The notes beneath the pieces were generated by a model that had not been told where the DNA came from, did not search any database, and was given only the letters and a program-made list of their open reading frames with translations. A stretch of DNA of 64,000 nt from Phycisphaerae bacterium (GTDB lineage: Bacteria > Planctomycetota > Phycisphaerae > Phycisphaerales > UBA1924). Positions 57,457 to 64,000 of this stretch are shown one piece after another; position 1 is the first letter of the stretch; every line of letters starts with the position of its first letter. Position numbers and translations under genes: made by a program. The stretch covers positions 589,453 to 653,452 of the forward strand of contig JAUILU010000002.1 of NCBI GenBank assembly GCA_030432905.1, given 5' to 3'.

Positions 57457-58956
57457 TTAGAGCTTCAGATCGCCGAGCCCGACGCCGCCGAACCGGCTCA
57501 TGTCGAGGCCGCCCTGGTCGCCTTGCTCCTTGGCCTTCGCCTTAGCCTTCTCGCGTTGGCGGCGGAGCAGCGGGGTTTCCTTGAGGATCTCTTCGGGCGT
57601 GCGGTCGTCGCGTTCGCCCTTGTTGCCTCTGCCTCGACCACCACCGGGGCCGCCCTTGCCGCCGCCGGGTTTCTTGTCGCCCTTGGGGGCTTCTTTGGTC
57701 TGCTTGATCGAGAGGCTGATCCGGCGTGAATCCGCGTCAACCTTCAGAACCTTGACAGTGACAACCTCGTCGGGCGAGAGCACCTCGGCGGGTGAGTTGA
57801 CCCGCTTGTAGTCGATCTCGGAAACGTGCACGAGGCCCTCGAGCCCGCCGGGCAGTTCGATGAACGCGCCGAAGTCGGCGAGGTTCTTGACCTTGCCAGT
57901 GACGGTCTCGCCCTCGGTGATCTCGCCGACCGCAGCAGCGAACGGGTCCTCTTCGAGCTGCTTGAGGCCGAGGCTGATGCGGTTCTCGTCCCAGTCCATC
58001 TTGAGGATCTGGACCTGCACCTCTTGGCCTTCTTTGACGTAGCGGGCGACGTTCTTCTCGCCCATGTTCACGCGGTCGTGCGACAGGTCGGAGACGTGCA
58101 CGAGGCCGTCGATGCCGCCGATGTCAACGAACGCGCCGAACGGCATGATCTTCTTGACCTTGCCCGCGACGGTCTGGCCTTCCTGAAGCTTGTCGCGAAG
58201 CTCGGCCTGAAGCTGAGCCTTCTGTTCCTGCAGGATCTGGCGCCGGCTGAGCACGATGTTGCCCGAGCCCCGGCGGTCGATCCGCTGGACGTGGCAGGTC
58301 ATCTTCTCGCCCTTGAAGATCGAGAGATCGGGCACCCGGTCGAGCGAGACCTGGCTGGCCGGCATGAACGCGCGGTGGCCGGCGATCTCGAGATCAAGTC
58401 CGCCCTTGTTCACATCAACGACGCGAGCCTCGACCACCTGGCCCGGCTCGAGCATCTCCCAGTCGGCCTTCTTGACCGCGCCCGGACGCGAGCAGACGTA
58501 CAGCCCCTCGCTCGACTCGTAACGATCAACCGTCACCTCGAGCTGGTCGCCGACCTTCGGCTTCTCTTCGCCCTCTTTCCATTGGGCGCTGTCAACGACA
58601 CCCAGCTCCTTCGGGCCGAACTCGACGAACAGGTCGTTTGGGCCGACGCTGACGACGATACCTGTGCGGTGCTCTCGGCCCGCGTGGACAACCCGCGGCC
58701 CCCGACGTCCCTTCGACGTCGCGGCTGCGGCTTTCTTCGCCTGATCGATCTCGGCAGGGTCATGAGCGTGACCCTGATCGGCGAGTTTGTCGAGGTCGGC
58801 CATCGCTTGGTCGAGCTCGCCCTGGATCTCGGCGTCGAGGCCGTCGGTCGGATGGCTTGGAGCGGAAGAAGGAGCAGGGGCGGCGTTGTCGGCTGTCGGC
58901 TTCAGGGCCTCGGTCGATTCGGGCTTGGGCTGCTGGTCTTGGTTTTGGTTGTCCAT
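57457..58956 (-). CDS. rpsA: 30S ribosomal protein S1-like, four S1 domains
   Basis: A 499-residue RNA-binding protein with four S1 (OB) domains. These lie at about 100-165, 175-240 (QVVEARVVDVNKGGLDLEIAGHRAFMPASQV), 255-335 (QTVAGKVKKIMPFGAFVDIGGIDGLVHVSDLS) and 345-425 (ETVTGKVKNLADFGAFIELPGGLEGLVHVSEI). E. coli S1 has six. The N-terminal 95 residues are Gln/Pro/Ala-rich, then acidic; the C-terminal 80 residues include a Gly/Lys/Arg-rich RGG-like stretch and then a charged helix. The start at 58956 follows GGA; a TTG at 58980 would add eight residues. It ends at a strong terminator. Confidence 0.9.
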   Translation of the reverse strand: MDNQNQDQQPKPESTEALKPTADNAAPAPSSAPSHPTDGLDAEIQGELDQAMADLDKLADQGHAHDPAEIDQAKKAAAATSKGRRGPRVVHAGREHRTGIVVSVGPNDLFVEFGPKELGVVDSAQWKEGEEKPKVGDQLEVTVDRYESSEGLYVCSRPGAVKKADWEMLEPGQVVEARVVDVNKGGLDLEIAGHRAFMPASQVSLDRVPDLSIFKGEKMTCHVQRIDRRGSGNIVLSRRQILQEQKAQLQAELRDKLQEGQTVAGKVKKIMPFGAFVDIGGIDGLVHVSDLSHDRVNMGEKNVARYVKEGQEVQVQILKMDWDENRISLGLKQLEEDPFAAAVGEITEGETVTGKVKNLADFGAFIELPGGLEGLVHVSEIDYKRVNSPAEVLSPDEVVTVKVLKVDADSRRISLSIKQTKEAPKGDKKPGGGKGGPGGGRGRGNKGERDDRTPEEILKETPLLRRQREKAKAKAKEQGDQGGLDMSRFGGVGLGDLKL

Positions 58957-59049
58957 CGTGGTCCGGGTCCGCAGATACAAAGAGTCATCGCCGGGCTGCG
59001 CTCGGTGCGCTTGGGTTCACACCCGGGAAGTCGAGTTTACCGTGTTCTC

Positions 59050-59065
59050 GGCGGGATTGCCCGCC
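59050..59065. other. Perfect hairpin upstream of the S1 gene
   Basis: GGCGGG-ATTG-CCCGCC is a perfect 6-bp stem between the stop of the Gfo/Idh gene (59069) and the S1 start (58956). It has no T run on the minus strand, so it is more likely an S1 leader structure or Rho-type stop than an intrinsic terminator. Confidence 0.35.
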
Positions 59066-59068
59066 TTA

Positions 59069-60169
59069 TCACGCCGTTGTCACGGATTTAGGCAGACCTT
59101 CGCGGATCGCCTCGACGATGCGCTGAGCCGTCCGCACATTGGCAAGCCCCGCGTCGGCGTCGATCTCGGGACGCTGGCCCGAACGCACCGAATCAAGGAA
59201 CGCCTCGATCTCCATCACGATCGGCTCGCCGTTGTCAACATCGAGCTGCTCGACGTTGACCAGCTCGTCCCATTGCAGGTTCGTCAGGTCCATGCCCTCC
59301 GAGAGCTGATCGCGGACCTCGTCCATCTGGGCCTCGTTGGCGACCCGGCGGATGAGCGTGCCCGTCTTCTTGGCGTAGTCGATCTTGATGTACGCGTCCT
59401 CTGAGGTGATCCGCGTCACACGCTCGGTCTTGAGCGCGAGCCTGCTGAAGGTCATGTTGGCGACGCAGACACCCTGGTCCTCGCCGAGTTCCCAAGTCAG
59501 GCGTGCGTTGCACAGATCCTCGTGCTTGGTCACCACCGAAACACCCGAGGCCTCGACGCGGTCCGGCTCCCGGCCGCCCATCAGGCTGATCACGACATCG
59601 AGGTCGTGGATGCCCATGTCCATGACGACGCCGATGTCGATCGAGCGGAACGTCATCGGGCTGACCCGGTGCACTTCCATGAAGCGGGGGGTGATCTGAA
59701 GACCCTCGGCCGTCGCGCGGGTAAGGGCACGCATGATCGGGTTGAACCGCTCGATGTGGCCCACCATCAGGACTGCGCCCGACTCGTCGGCGATCTTCTT
59801 AATCGCCTCGGCCTCGTCCGGGTCCTGCGCCAGGGGCTTCTCGATCAGGCAAGCAATCCCGGCTCTGAGCAAGGGCTCGGCCATCTCTTTGTGGTAGATC
59901 GTCGGAACCGCGACACTCACCGCGTCGGGCTTGGCAGCGACAACATCTTCGATCGTCGCAAGCACCGGGCAGCCGAACTTCTCGGCGATCTCCTGTGCGC
60001 GCTCGATGTTCGCGTCGTACACGCCGACCAGATCGATGTCTTCCATCTCCGCGTACACACGCGCGTGGTGCTGACCCATCCGGCCGACACCGACCGCGGC
60101 GCAGCGGAGCTTCTTCTGGGATGGTTTGCCTTCGATCATCTGAGAACTCCGTGGTGCTGATGCGCTCAT
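59069..60169 (-). CDS. Gfo/Idh/MocA family oxidoreductase
   Basis: A 366-residue NAD(P)-dependent sugar oxidoreductase. The Rossmann motif is LRCAAVGVGRMGQHHARVY (about 21-39), the family lysine lies in CLIEKPLAQDPDEA, and the C-terminal domain has GHIERFNP and DIGVVMDMGIHDLDVVISLMG with the catalytic His-Asp pattern. This type resembles enzymes oxidising UDP-sugars or inositols, but the substrate cannot be read. The ATG at 60169 has AAGGA 10 nt upstream; the ATG at 60202 has none. It lies upstream of the S1 gene in a trx-gfo-S1 run. Confidence 0.88.
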   Translation of the reverse strand: MSASAPRSSQMIEGKPSQKKLRCAAVGVGRMGQHHARVYAEMEDIDLVGVYDANIERAQEIAEKFGCPVLATIEDVVAAKPDAVSVAVPTIYHKEMAEPLLRAGIACLIEKPLAQDPDEAEAIKKIADESGAVLMVGHIERFNPIMRALTRATAEGLQITPRFMEVHRVSPMTFRSIDIGVVMDMGIHDLDVVISLMGGREPDRVEASGVSVVTKHEDLCNARLTWELGEDQGVCVANMTFSRLALKTERVTRITSEDAYIKIDYAKKTGTLIRRVANEAQMDEVRDQLSEGMDLTNLQWDELVNVEQLDVDNGEPIVMEIEAFLDSVRSGQRPEIDADAGLANVRTAQRIVEAIREGLPKSVTTA

Positions 60170-60256
60170 CGAGAGTGGTTCCTTCTTGCGTTCATTCCGC
60201 ATCGGGTGTGTGTAACGACCCGTGTTGCTCGTGGTGGTGGGTGAGTGAGCCGGTCC

Positions 60257-60610
60257 TTAGGTTCCTGTTGCGCTTTCGTTTGCCTGCTGGAGCGAGATCT
60301 CGATCGCCGAGGCCAGCCTCTCGAACGTGGTCAGCCCGACAAACCGGCGGACAAGCTCACCCTCGTTGAGGATCAGAACCGTCGGCACTGTTGTCACACT
60401 GAATCGCTCAGTCAGGGCCTTCTCCGAGTCCGTATCAACCGTCATCACACGGACCTTGTCCGCGTAACTGGCAGCGAGCTGACGGACGACCGGTTCGAGC
60501 ATCCGGCAGGGCATGCACCACGACGCACCGAACTCGACCACGACCCAGCCGCCCGATGCCTCGGAATCGAACGTCGAATCGGTCAGCCTGTCGATCGAAA
60601 CATTGCTCAT
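60257..60610 (-). CDS. Thioredoxin-fold protein with CMPC active site
   Basis: A 117-residue thioredoxin-like protein, cytoplasmic (no signal peptide). The redox motif is WCMPC (Cys32, Cys35) in place of the standard WCGPC, and the cis-proline is Pro76 in TTVPT. The flanking VVVEFGASWCMPCRMLEPVVRQLA and LILNEGELVRRFVG follow thioredoxin closely. The Gly-to-Met change should alter redox potential. GGAG lies 5 nt before the ATG at 60610; a GTG two codons earlier is possible. Confidence 0.9.
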   Translation of the reverse strand: MSNVSIDRLTDSTFDSEASGGWVVVEFGASWCMPCRMLEPVVRQLAASYADKVRVMTVDTDSEKALTERFSVTTVPTVLILNEGELVRRFVGLTTFERLASAIEISLQQANESATGT

Positions 60611-60757
60611 ACACACTCCAGCGCCGTCGAACGCCCCGGATGACCCATCCGAATCGCGCCCGCCGGCAGCCCCTAAGTCTATGCGGCGGCAAGGCCTGAT
60701 GACAGGTTACTTGTTGTCCCAACCGAGGTCCGGGAATACCCCCATCGCAAACGGTTT

Positions 60758-61627
60758 CTAGCCCATCGTCGCCGACCAAACACGCAAAGCCTGCGCGTGT
60801 TCTGCGGGGTCGTGGACCCGGAAGAGCCGGGCCCCGGCCTGCGCGTGCAGCGCCGAAACCGCGACCGATCCCGCGAGCCGCTCAGACGGTTCGCTGTCAC
60901 GACCGAGCGAGACCCTGCCGACGAAGCTTTTCCTGCTGGCGGCGCTCATCACCGGCGCGCCGAGTTCGCACAGCTCGCCGGTTCTGCGGATCAGCTCCAG
61001 ATTCTGCTCCACGCTCTTGCCGAACCCGAGCCCGGGATCGAGCACGACCGACTCCCGCTTTACGCCCGCGTCCAGCGCCAACTCCATGCGCGCACCGAGG
61101 TACGAGCGCACGTCCGCAACAACATCCGCGTACCTCGGGTTTGAGTCGTACCTGTCCGAATACGAATCCTCGGTCGGCGGCGCAAGCCGGTGCATCAGGA
61201 TCAGCCCCGAACCACTCGACGCGGCGAGCGACAGAATCTCGCCGTCCTCCTCGCCCGCGGACACGTCGTTGATGATGTCAGCGCCCGCATCGATCGCCGC
61301 CTGCGCCACCGCAGCGAGCGTTGTATCAACAGAAATCGCAACCTCCGGCAACCGCCGACGAATCTCCGCGACCACCGGCACCACGCGAGCGATCTGCTCG
61401 CCCGCGTCGATGCGCTCCGCGCCGGGACGCGTCGATTCGCCCCCGATGTCCAGCACCCGAGCGCCGGTTTCGACGCAGCGCTCGGCGTGCAATGCCGCGA
61501 CTTCGGGTGTGTCCAGCTTGCCCCCGTCAGAGAAACTGTCGGGCGTGATGTTCAGAATCGCGACGATGCAAGGTTCCGAAAGGTCGATGACCTTGCCATG
61601 CCCGATCTGCCAGCGGTGCGTGCTCAC
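60758..61627 (-). CDS. folP: Dihydropteroate synthase
   Basis: A 289-residue enzyme joining p-aminobenzoate to the pterin pyrophosphate in folate synthesis; the sulfonamide target. Family signatures are CIVAILNITPDSFSDGGK, VLDIGGESTRPGAERID, ISVDTTLAAVAQAAIDAGADIINDVSAG, DPGLGFGKSVEQNLELIRR and the C-terminal SRKSFVG with RLAGSVAVSALHAQAGARLFRVHDP. The start is GTG at 61627 without Shine-Dalgarno; TACAGT lies 5 nt upstream. It is separated from the upstream gene by a strong terminator, so it needs its own promoter. Confidence 0.96.
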   Translation of the reverse strand: MSTHRWQIGHGKVIDLSEPCIVAILNITPDSFSDGGKLDTPEVAALHAERCVETGARVLDIGGESTRPGAERIDAGEQIARVVPVVAEIRRRLPEVAISVDTTLAAVAQAAIDAGADIINDVSAGEEDGEILSLAASSGSGLILMHRLAPPTEDSYSDRYDSNPRYADVVADVRSYLGARMELALDAGVKRESVVLDPGLGFGKSVEQNLELIRRTGELCELGAPVMSAASRKSFVGRVSLGRDSEPSERLAGSVAVSALHAQAGARLFRVHDPAEHAQALRVWSATMG

Positions 61628-61632
61628 GCGTG

Positions 61633-61638
61633 ACTGTA
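61633..61638 (-). promoter_or_regulatory. Putative -10 element for leaderless folP mRNA
   Basis: On the minus strand TACAGT ends 5 nt before the folP GTG (61627), just after the terminator at 61646-61684. A promoter is needed here. Confidence 0.4.
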
Positions 61639-61645
61639 CGGCGGC

Positions 61646-61684
61646 AAAAAGAACAGCGGGCCGACCGAAGGGCCGACCCGCTGT
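61646..61684 (-). terminator. Intrinsic terminator after the large secreted protein gene
   Basis: On the minus strand ACAGCGGGTCGGCC pairs with GGTCGGCCCGCTGT (14 bp, two G-U wobbles) across CTTC, followed by TCTTTTTG. Its core GGTCGGCC-N4-GGTCGGCC is the same as in the terminator upstream of glnS. Confidence 0.85.
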
Positions 61685-61710
61685 GGTACATCAGACTGAA
61701 AGACGAAGGC

Positions 61711-63456
61711 TTAGAAGCTCGGGGGTGCTTCTTGGCCATCGCCCATGCCGCCGCCGGCCATGCCCTCGAAGGCAGCCGCGGTCTGCTTGGAGACCTCGAT
61801 CAGGTCGGTCGGGACCACGGCGCGGAAGCTCATGCCGCCGCCGTTGGCTTGTGCCGAAAGGCCGAGCGGGGTGACGTGCTCAGGGATGTCAACGTTGACC
61901 GGGCCCATGAACATCGCGACGGTGGGCAGGACCGTGTTGAGGATCGAGCCGCCGTCGACGTAAGCGACCATAAACGGCTCGCTGTGCAGACGCTCGGCCT
62001 GCTGCATGAGCAGCTGGTCAGCCGCGAGTGCGCCGCCGTTGCGGGCCGCGTTGATCGCGTTCTCGACGTTCTGGCTCTTGGTGCTGTAGGTGACCACAAC
62101 CGAGCTGTCGTCGGCAGCAGCGATGTAGCCCGCGGGGCCGCCCGAGGGGCCGAACAGCATCGGCATCATCATCTGCATCTGCATCGCGCCGGGCTGGCTC
62201 ATGTCGGGCAGCATCTGGATCGACCAGCGGTGGGCGTCTGCGCCGCCGATGGTCTCGGCCTCTGCCGAGTAGCTGGTGGTCATGCTGATGCCGTTGACGA
62301 CCTGGTCGTTGGCTTCGCCGATCTGCTCGCCGAACGCGCTGACCAGCCCGTCGGCATCGTCCACGGTGAAGACAGCGCTCATGTTGGTGAGCAACCCGCC
62401 GCCCATGAGGCCGCCGGGGCTGACACCCATGACCTGTGCAAGACCGGTCGCGTTGTCGAGGAAGTCCATCGGGTTCAGGCCAGCCATGCCGCCGGCTTCT
62501 TCGCCACCCATCTCGCCGATCTTGGCGAGCATGTCCTTGATGCCCGGTGCGGAGTAGTCCATCGCGTAGGCGAAGAGGTAGGGCCCGCCCGGGAGCTTGC
62601 CGAGCATGCTGCCCGCGTCGCCGGCGTCGGCGAAGGTGTTCGCGAGTTCGGTGCCTTCTTTGAAGTTGGCGCCGATCTCAAAGCTGAAGCCGTACTCACC
62701 GCCCGAGACACCCATGAGCGCGCGGTCGGCGTCGCGGGCGAAGCCGCGGACGAGCGCATCCATCATCTCCATCTGGCCGGCCAGTTGGTCGGCCTGTGCG
62801 CCGCCCATGGCCATCATCTGGCCCATGTTGTTCGACGCTTCGTCCCAGCCCTCGAGCATCGGCTCGCGGAGGTTGTCCATGTTGGCGATGATCAGCACCG
62901 CGTTGTCATCGGACATCCGGCTGCCGGTCTCGCCCATGAACGTGTTGTGGTCGTCGGTGTTTCCAGCGGACGCGTCGAAGTTCGCGAGCACGTCCTCCAT
63001 CGGGCCGAGCGCCGCGAAACCGTCGCCAAGGTCACGGATGTACACCGTGTTGCCCTCGAAGTCGAGCGCTTCGAGGCCCTCGCCGGTGCCGCCGAAGTTG
63101 GCGACCATCGCCGCGTAGTCGGTGACCGGGATGATCGCGACCATCGGCGGCTCTTTCTGCTCTTCGAGGTTCTCGATCGAGGTCATCGCGATGGCTGCCG
63201 AGCCCTCGGCGTTGATGCCGGGCATCGAGAGCATCATCTTGGCCATCTGCACGCCCATCTGGGCTTCCTGCTGCTGAAGCGCCGTGGTGATCGCCTCGGC
63301 CTGCGTGAAGAACGCGTTGACGTTGCCGATCGAGATGACAACCGGGGTGCTGGCGGGCACGCGGTCGAGCGCCTCGGGCACGTCTGCCGCGGCCACACCC
63401 AGGGGCAAACCGGCCACAACAACTGCCGCCAAAGCTCTGCTCAAAACCGTCTTCAT
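61711..63456 (-). CDS. Large secreted protein, DUF3352-like
   Basis: A 581-residue exported protein: signal peptide ALAAVVVAGLPLGVAAA, then DVPEALDRVPASTPVVISIGNVNAFF. The recurring pattern of an initial self-description strand, VAIIPVTDYAAMVANFGG and repeated helix/strand units resembles DUF3352-type proteins found in planctomycetes and cyanobacteria. It is notably Met-, Gly- and Ala-rich (MQMQMMMPMLFGPSGGPAG; MEGMAGGGMGDG near the C-terminus). No catalytic motif is evident. AAAGGA lies before the ATG. Followed by a strong terminator, so likely monocistronic. The family call is tentative. Confidence 0.65.
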   Translation of the reverse strand: MKTVLSRALAAVVVAGLPLGVAAADVPEALDRVPASTPVVISIGNVNAFFTQAEAITTALQQQEAQMGVQMAKMMLSMPGINAEGSAAIAMTSIENLEEQKEPPMVAIIPVTDYAAMVANFGGTGEGLEALDFEGNTVYIRDLGDGFAALGPMEDVLANFDASAGNTDDHNTFMGETGSRMSDDNAVLIIANMDNLREPMLEGWDEASNNMGQMMAMGGAQADQLAGQMEMMDALVRGFARDADRALMGVSGGEYGFSFEIGANFKEGTELANTFADAGDAGSMLGKLPGGPYLFAYAMDYSAPGIKDMLAKIGEMGGEEAGGMAGLNPMDFLDNATGLAQVMGVSPGGLMGGGLLTNMSAVFTVDDADGLVSAFGEQIGEANDQVVNGISMTTSYSAEAETIGGADAHRWSIQMLPDMSQPGAMQMQMMMPMLFGPSGGPAGYIAAADDSSVVVTYSTKSQNVENAINAARNGGALAADQLLMQQAERLHSEPFMVAYVDGGSILNTVLPTVAMFMGPVNVDIPEHVTPLGLSAQANGGGMSFRAVVPTDLIEVSKQTAAAFEGMAGGGMGDGQEAPPSF

Positions 63457-63648
63457 CTGTCGTCCTTTCGTATCGTGACCCGCGCAGGCCCTACGTCGGC
63501 CGCTTTCGATCCATCACGGGCTGGCAAAGGCACGACAACTCTCGGCCCCCGCCTCGATGTGTATTGGGTGAATCACACCCCTCCGTTGCAACTCTAGGGG
63601 ACCGGGATTTCCCTAGGCAGCTTGCTTTGACCCCAAAATCTCACTCTC

Positions 63649-63691
63649 AAAAAACAACAGAGCCCCCAAAACACGTGCTTTAGGGGCTCTG
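63649..63691 (-). terminator. Intrinsic terminator of the acidic protein gene
   Basis: On the minus strand CAGAGCCCCTAAAGCAC is followed at once by GTGTTTTGGGGGCTCTG, a near-perfect 34-bp palindrome (about 15 pairs, two of them G-U), then TTGTTTTTTG. It lies 28 nt past the stop at 63719. Confidence 0.85.
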
Positions 63692-63718
63692 GCCGGCGTT
63701 GGTTGTTCTGACGAGGGG

Positions 63719-64000
63719 CTACGAGGCTCGGGCTCGTTCTTCTTCCTCGGCCTCCTCGGTTTCTTCGTCGCTGTCCTCGATTTCGTACTCATCCTCGTCC
63801 ACTTCGGACGGGTCGATCTCGTTGCCGTCTTCATCGACCAGGACGTAGTCGTACTCGTCTTCCTCTTCTTCGTACTCCTCGTCGTCGTCCTCGACCTCGT
63901 GCTCGTCTTCATATTCCTCGTCCTCGTCGAGTTCGTCTTCCGGCTCGACCTCTTCGTCCTCAGACTCGGCATCTTCGGCAAGCTCGTCCACTTCCTCCGC
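63719..64000 (-). CDS. C-terminal part of a very acidic protein (5' end beyond window)
   Basis: The frame is open to the right edge. The visible 94 codons encode mostly Glu and Asp with scattered Tyr and Val (DELDEDEEYEDEHEVEDDDE, YDYVLVDEDGNEIDPSEVDE) and end in EEEERARAS. A GTG at 63991 could be a start, but the codons before it are also acidic and in frame, so this is more likely the tail of a longer protein. Acidic tails occur on chaperone-like, RNA-polymerase-associated (delta-like) or translation proteins; none can be chosen. A strong terminator follows. Confidence 0.6.
   Translation of the reverse strand, partial: AEEVDELAEDAESEDEEVEPEDELDEDEEYEDEHEVEDDDEEYEEEEDEYDYVLVDEDGNEIDPSEVDEDEYEIEDSDEETEEAEEEERARAS

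Noticed and set aside
61630..63597. 655-codon plus-strand ORF antisense to the secreted protein gene
   Set aside because: Its product is His/Val/Gly/Asp-rich nonsense with no motif; it mirrors the codon bias of the real minus-strand gene, which has a signal peptide, Shine-Dalgarno and terminator.

Overview
The window is 64 kb of high-GC (about two thirds G+C by eye), densely packed bacterial chromosome with genes on both strands. It has no rRNA operon, insertion sequence, prophage or CRISPR array. The gene families and two secreted proteins ending in a dockerin-like module that closes on ...N-A-G-C point to Planctomycetota, most likely class Phycisphaerae. That assignment rests on pattern recognition, not on a search.

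Layout. 1-7.4 kb: an EF-G-like GTPase (cut by the left edge), a methyltransferase, GluRS overlapping a pentapeptide-repeat gene, an Old Yellow Enzyme, then GlnRS behind a candidate attenuator. 7.5-15.5 kb: a PqiA/PqiB-like lipid-transport pair, a DUF1272 zinc-ribbon protein, a PfkB kinase, a methyltransferase, a Deg-type protease, a glutamine amidotransferase, an HhH-GPD glycosylase and a sulfotransferase. 15.5-24.6 kb: carB, glmS, a polytopic membrane protein, a GNAT acetyltransferase and a TolC-like protein. 24.8-38.5 kb: a GH35-like protein with an HD hydrolase, a PDZ/phosphotransferase/YicC cluster, secG, tpiA, pckA, tRNA-His, a degenerate sensor kinase and a PilZ-pseudoreceiver protein. 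38.6-49.5 kb: gyrB, an L,D-transpeptidase, 5-FTHF cyclo-ligase, rarA, plsC, a large TPR/gluzincin protein and ruvX. 49.5-64 kb: LVIVD and FG-GAP surface proteins flanking a mannose-1-phosphate guanylyltransferase, ruvA, a nucleotide-sugar dehydratase, dut, ribosomal protein S1, a Gfo/Idh oxidoreductase, a thioredoxin, folP, a large secreted protein and the end of a very acidic protein.

Most genes are housekeeping: translation (EF-G, GluRS, GlnRS, S1, tRNA-His), nucleotide and folate metabolism (carB, dut, folP, 5-FTHF cyclo-ligase), DNA topology and repair (gyrB, ruvA, ruvX, rarA, glycosylase) and envelope building (glmS, manC-like, FlaA1/CapD-like, plsC, tolC, PqiAB, L,D-transpeptidase).

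The most interesting signals are regulatory. (1) Between the Old Yellow Enzyme gene and glnS lies a promoter, a 20-codon leader ORF with five glutamine codons, all CAA (glnS itself uses only CAG), and an intrinsic terminator: the layout of a ribosome-mediated attenuator for glutaminyl-tRNA synthetase. (2) About a dozen genes have a TAnnnT hexamer ending 5 or 6 nt before the start codon and no Shine-Dalgarno, which implies leaderless mRNAs. (3) All six terminators I found have stems completed by G-U wobble pairs only on the strand they serve; the other strand gets C-A mismatches, so they should act in one direction. Two distant terminators share the same 20-nt core.
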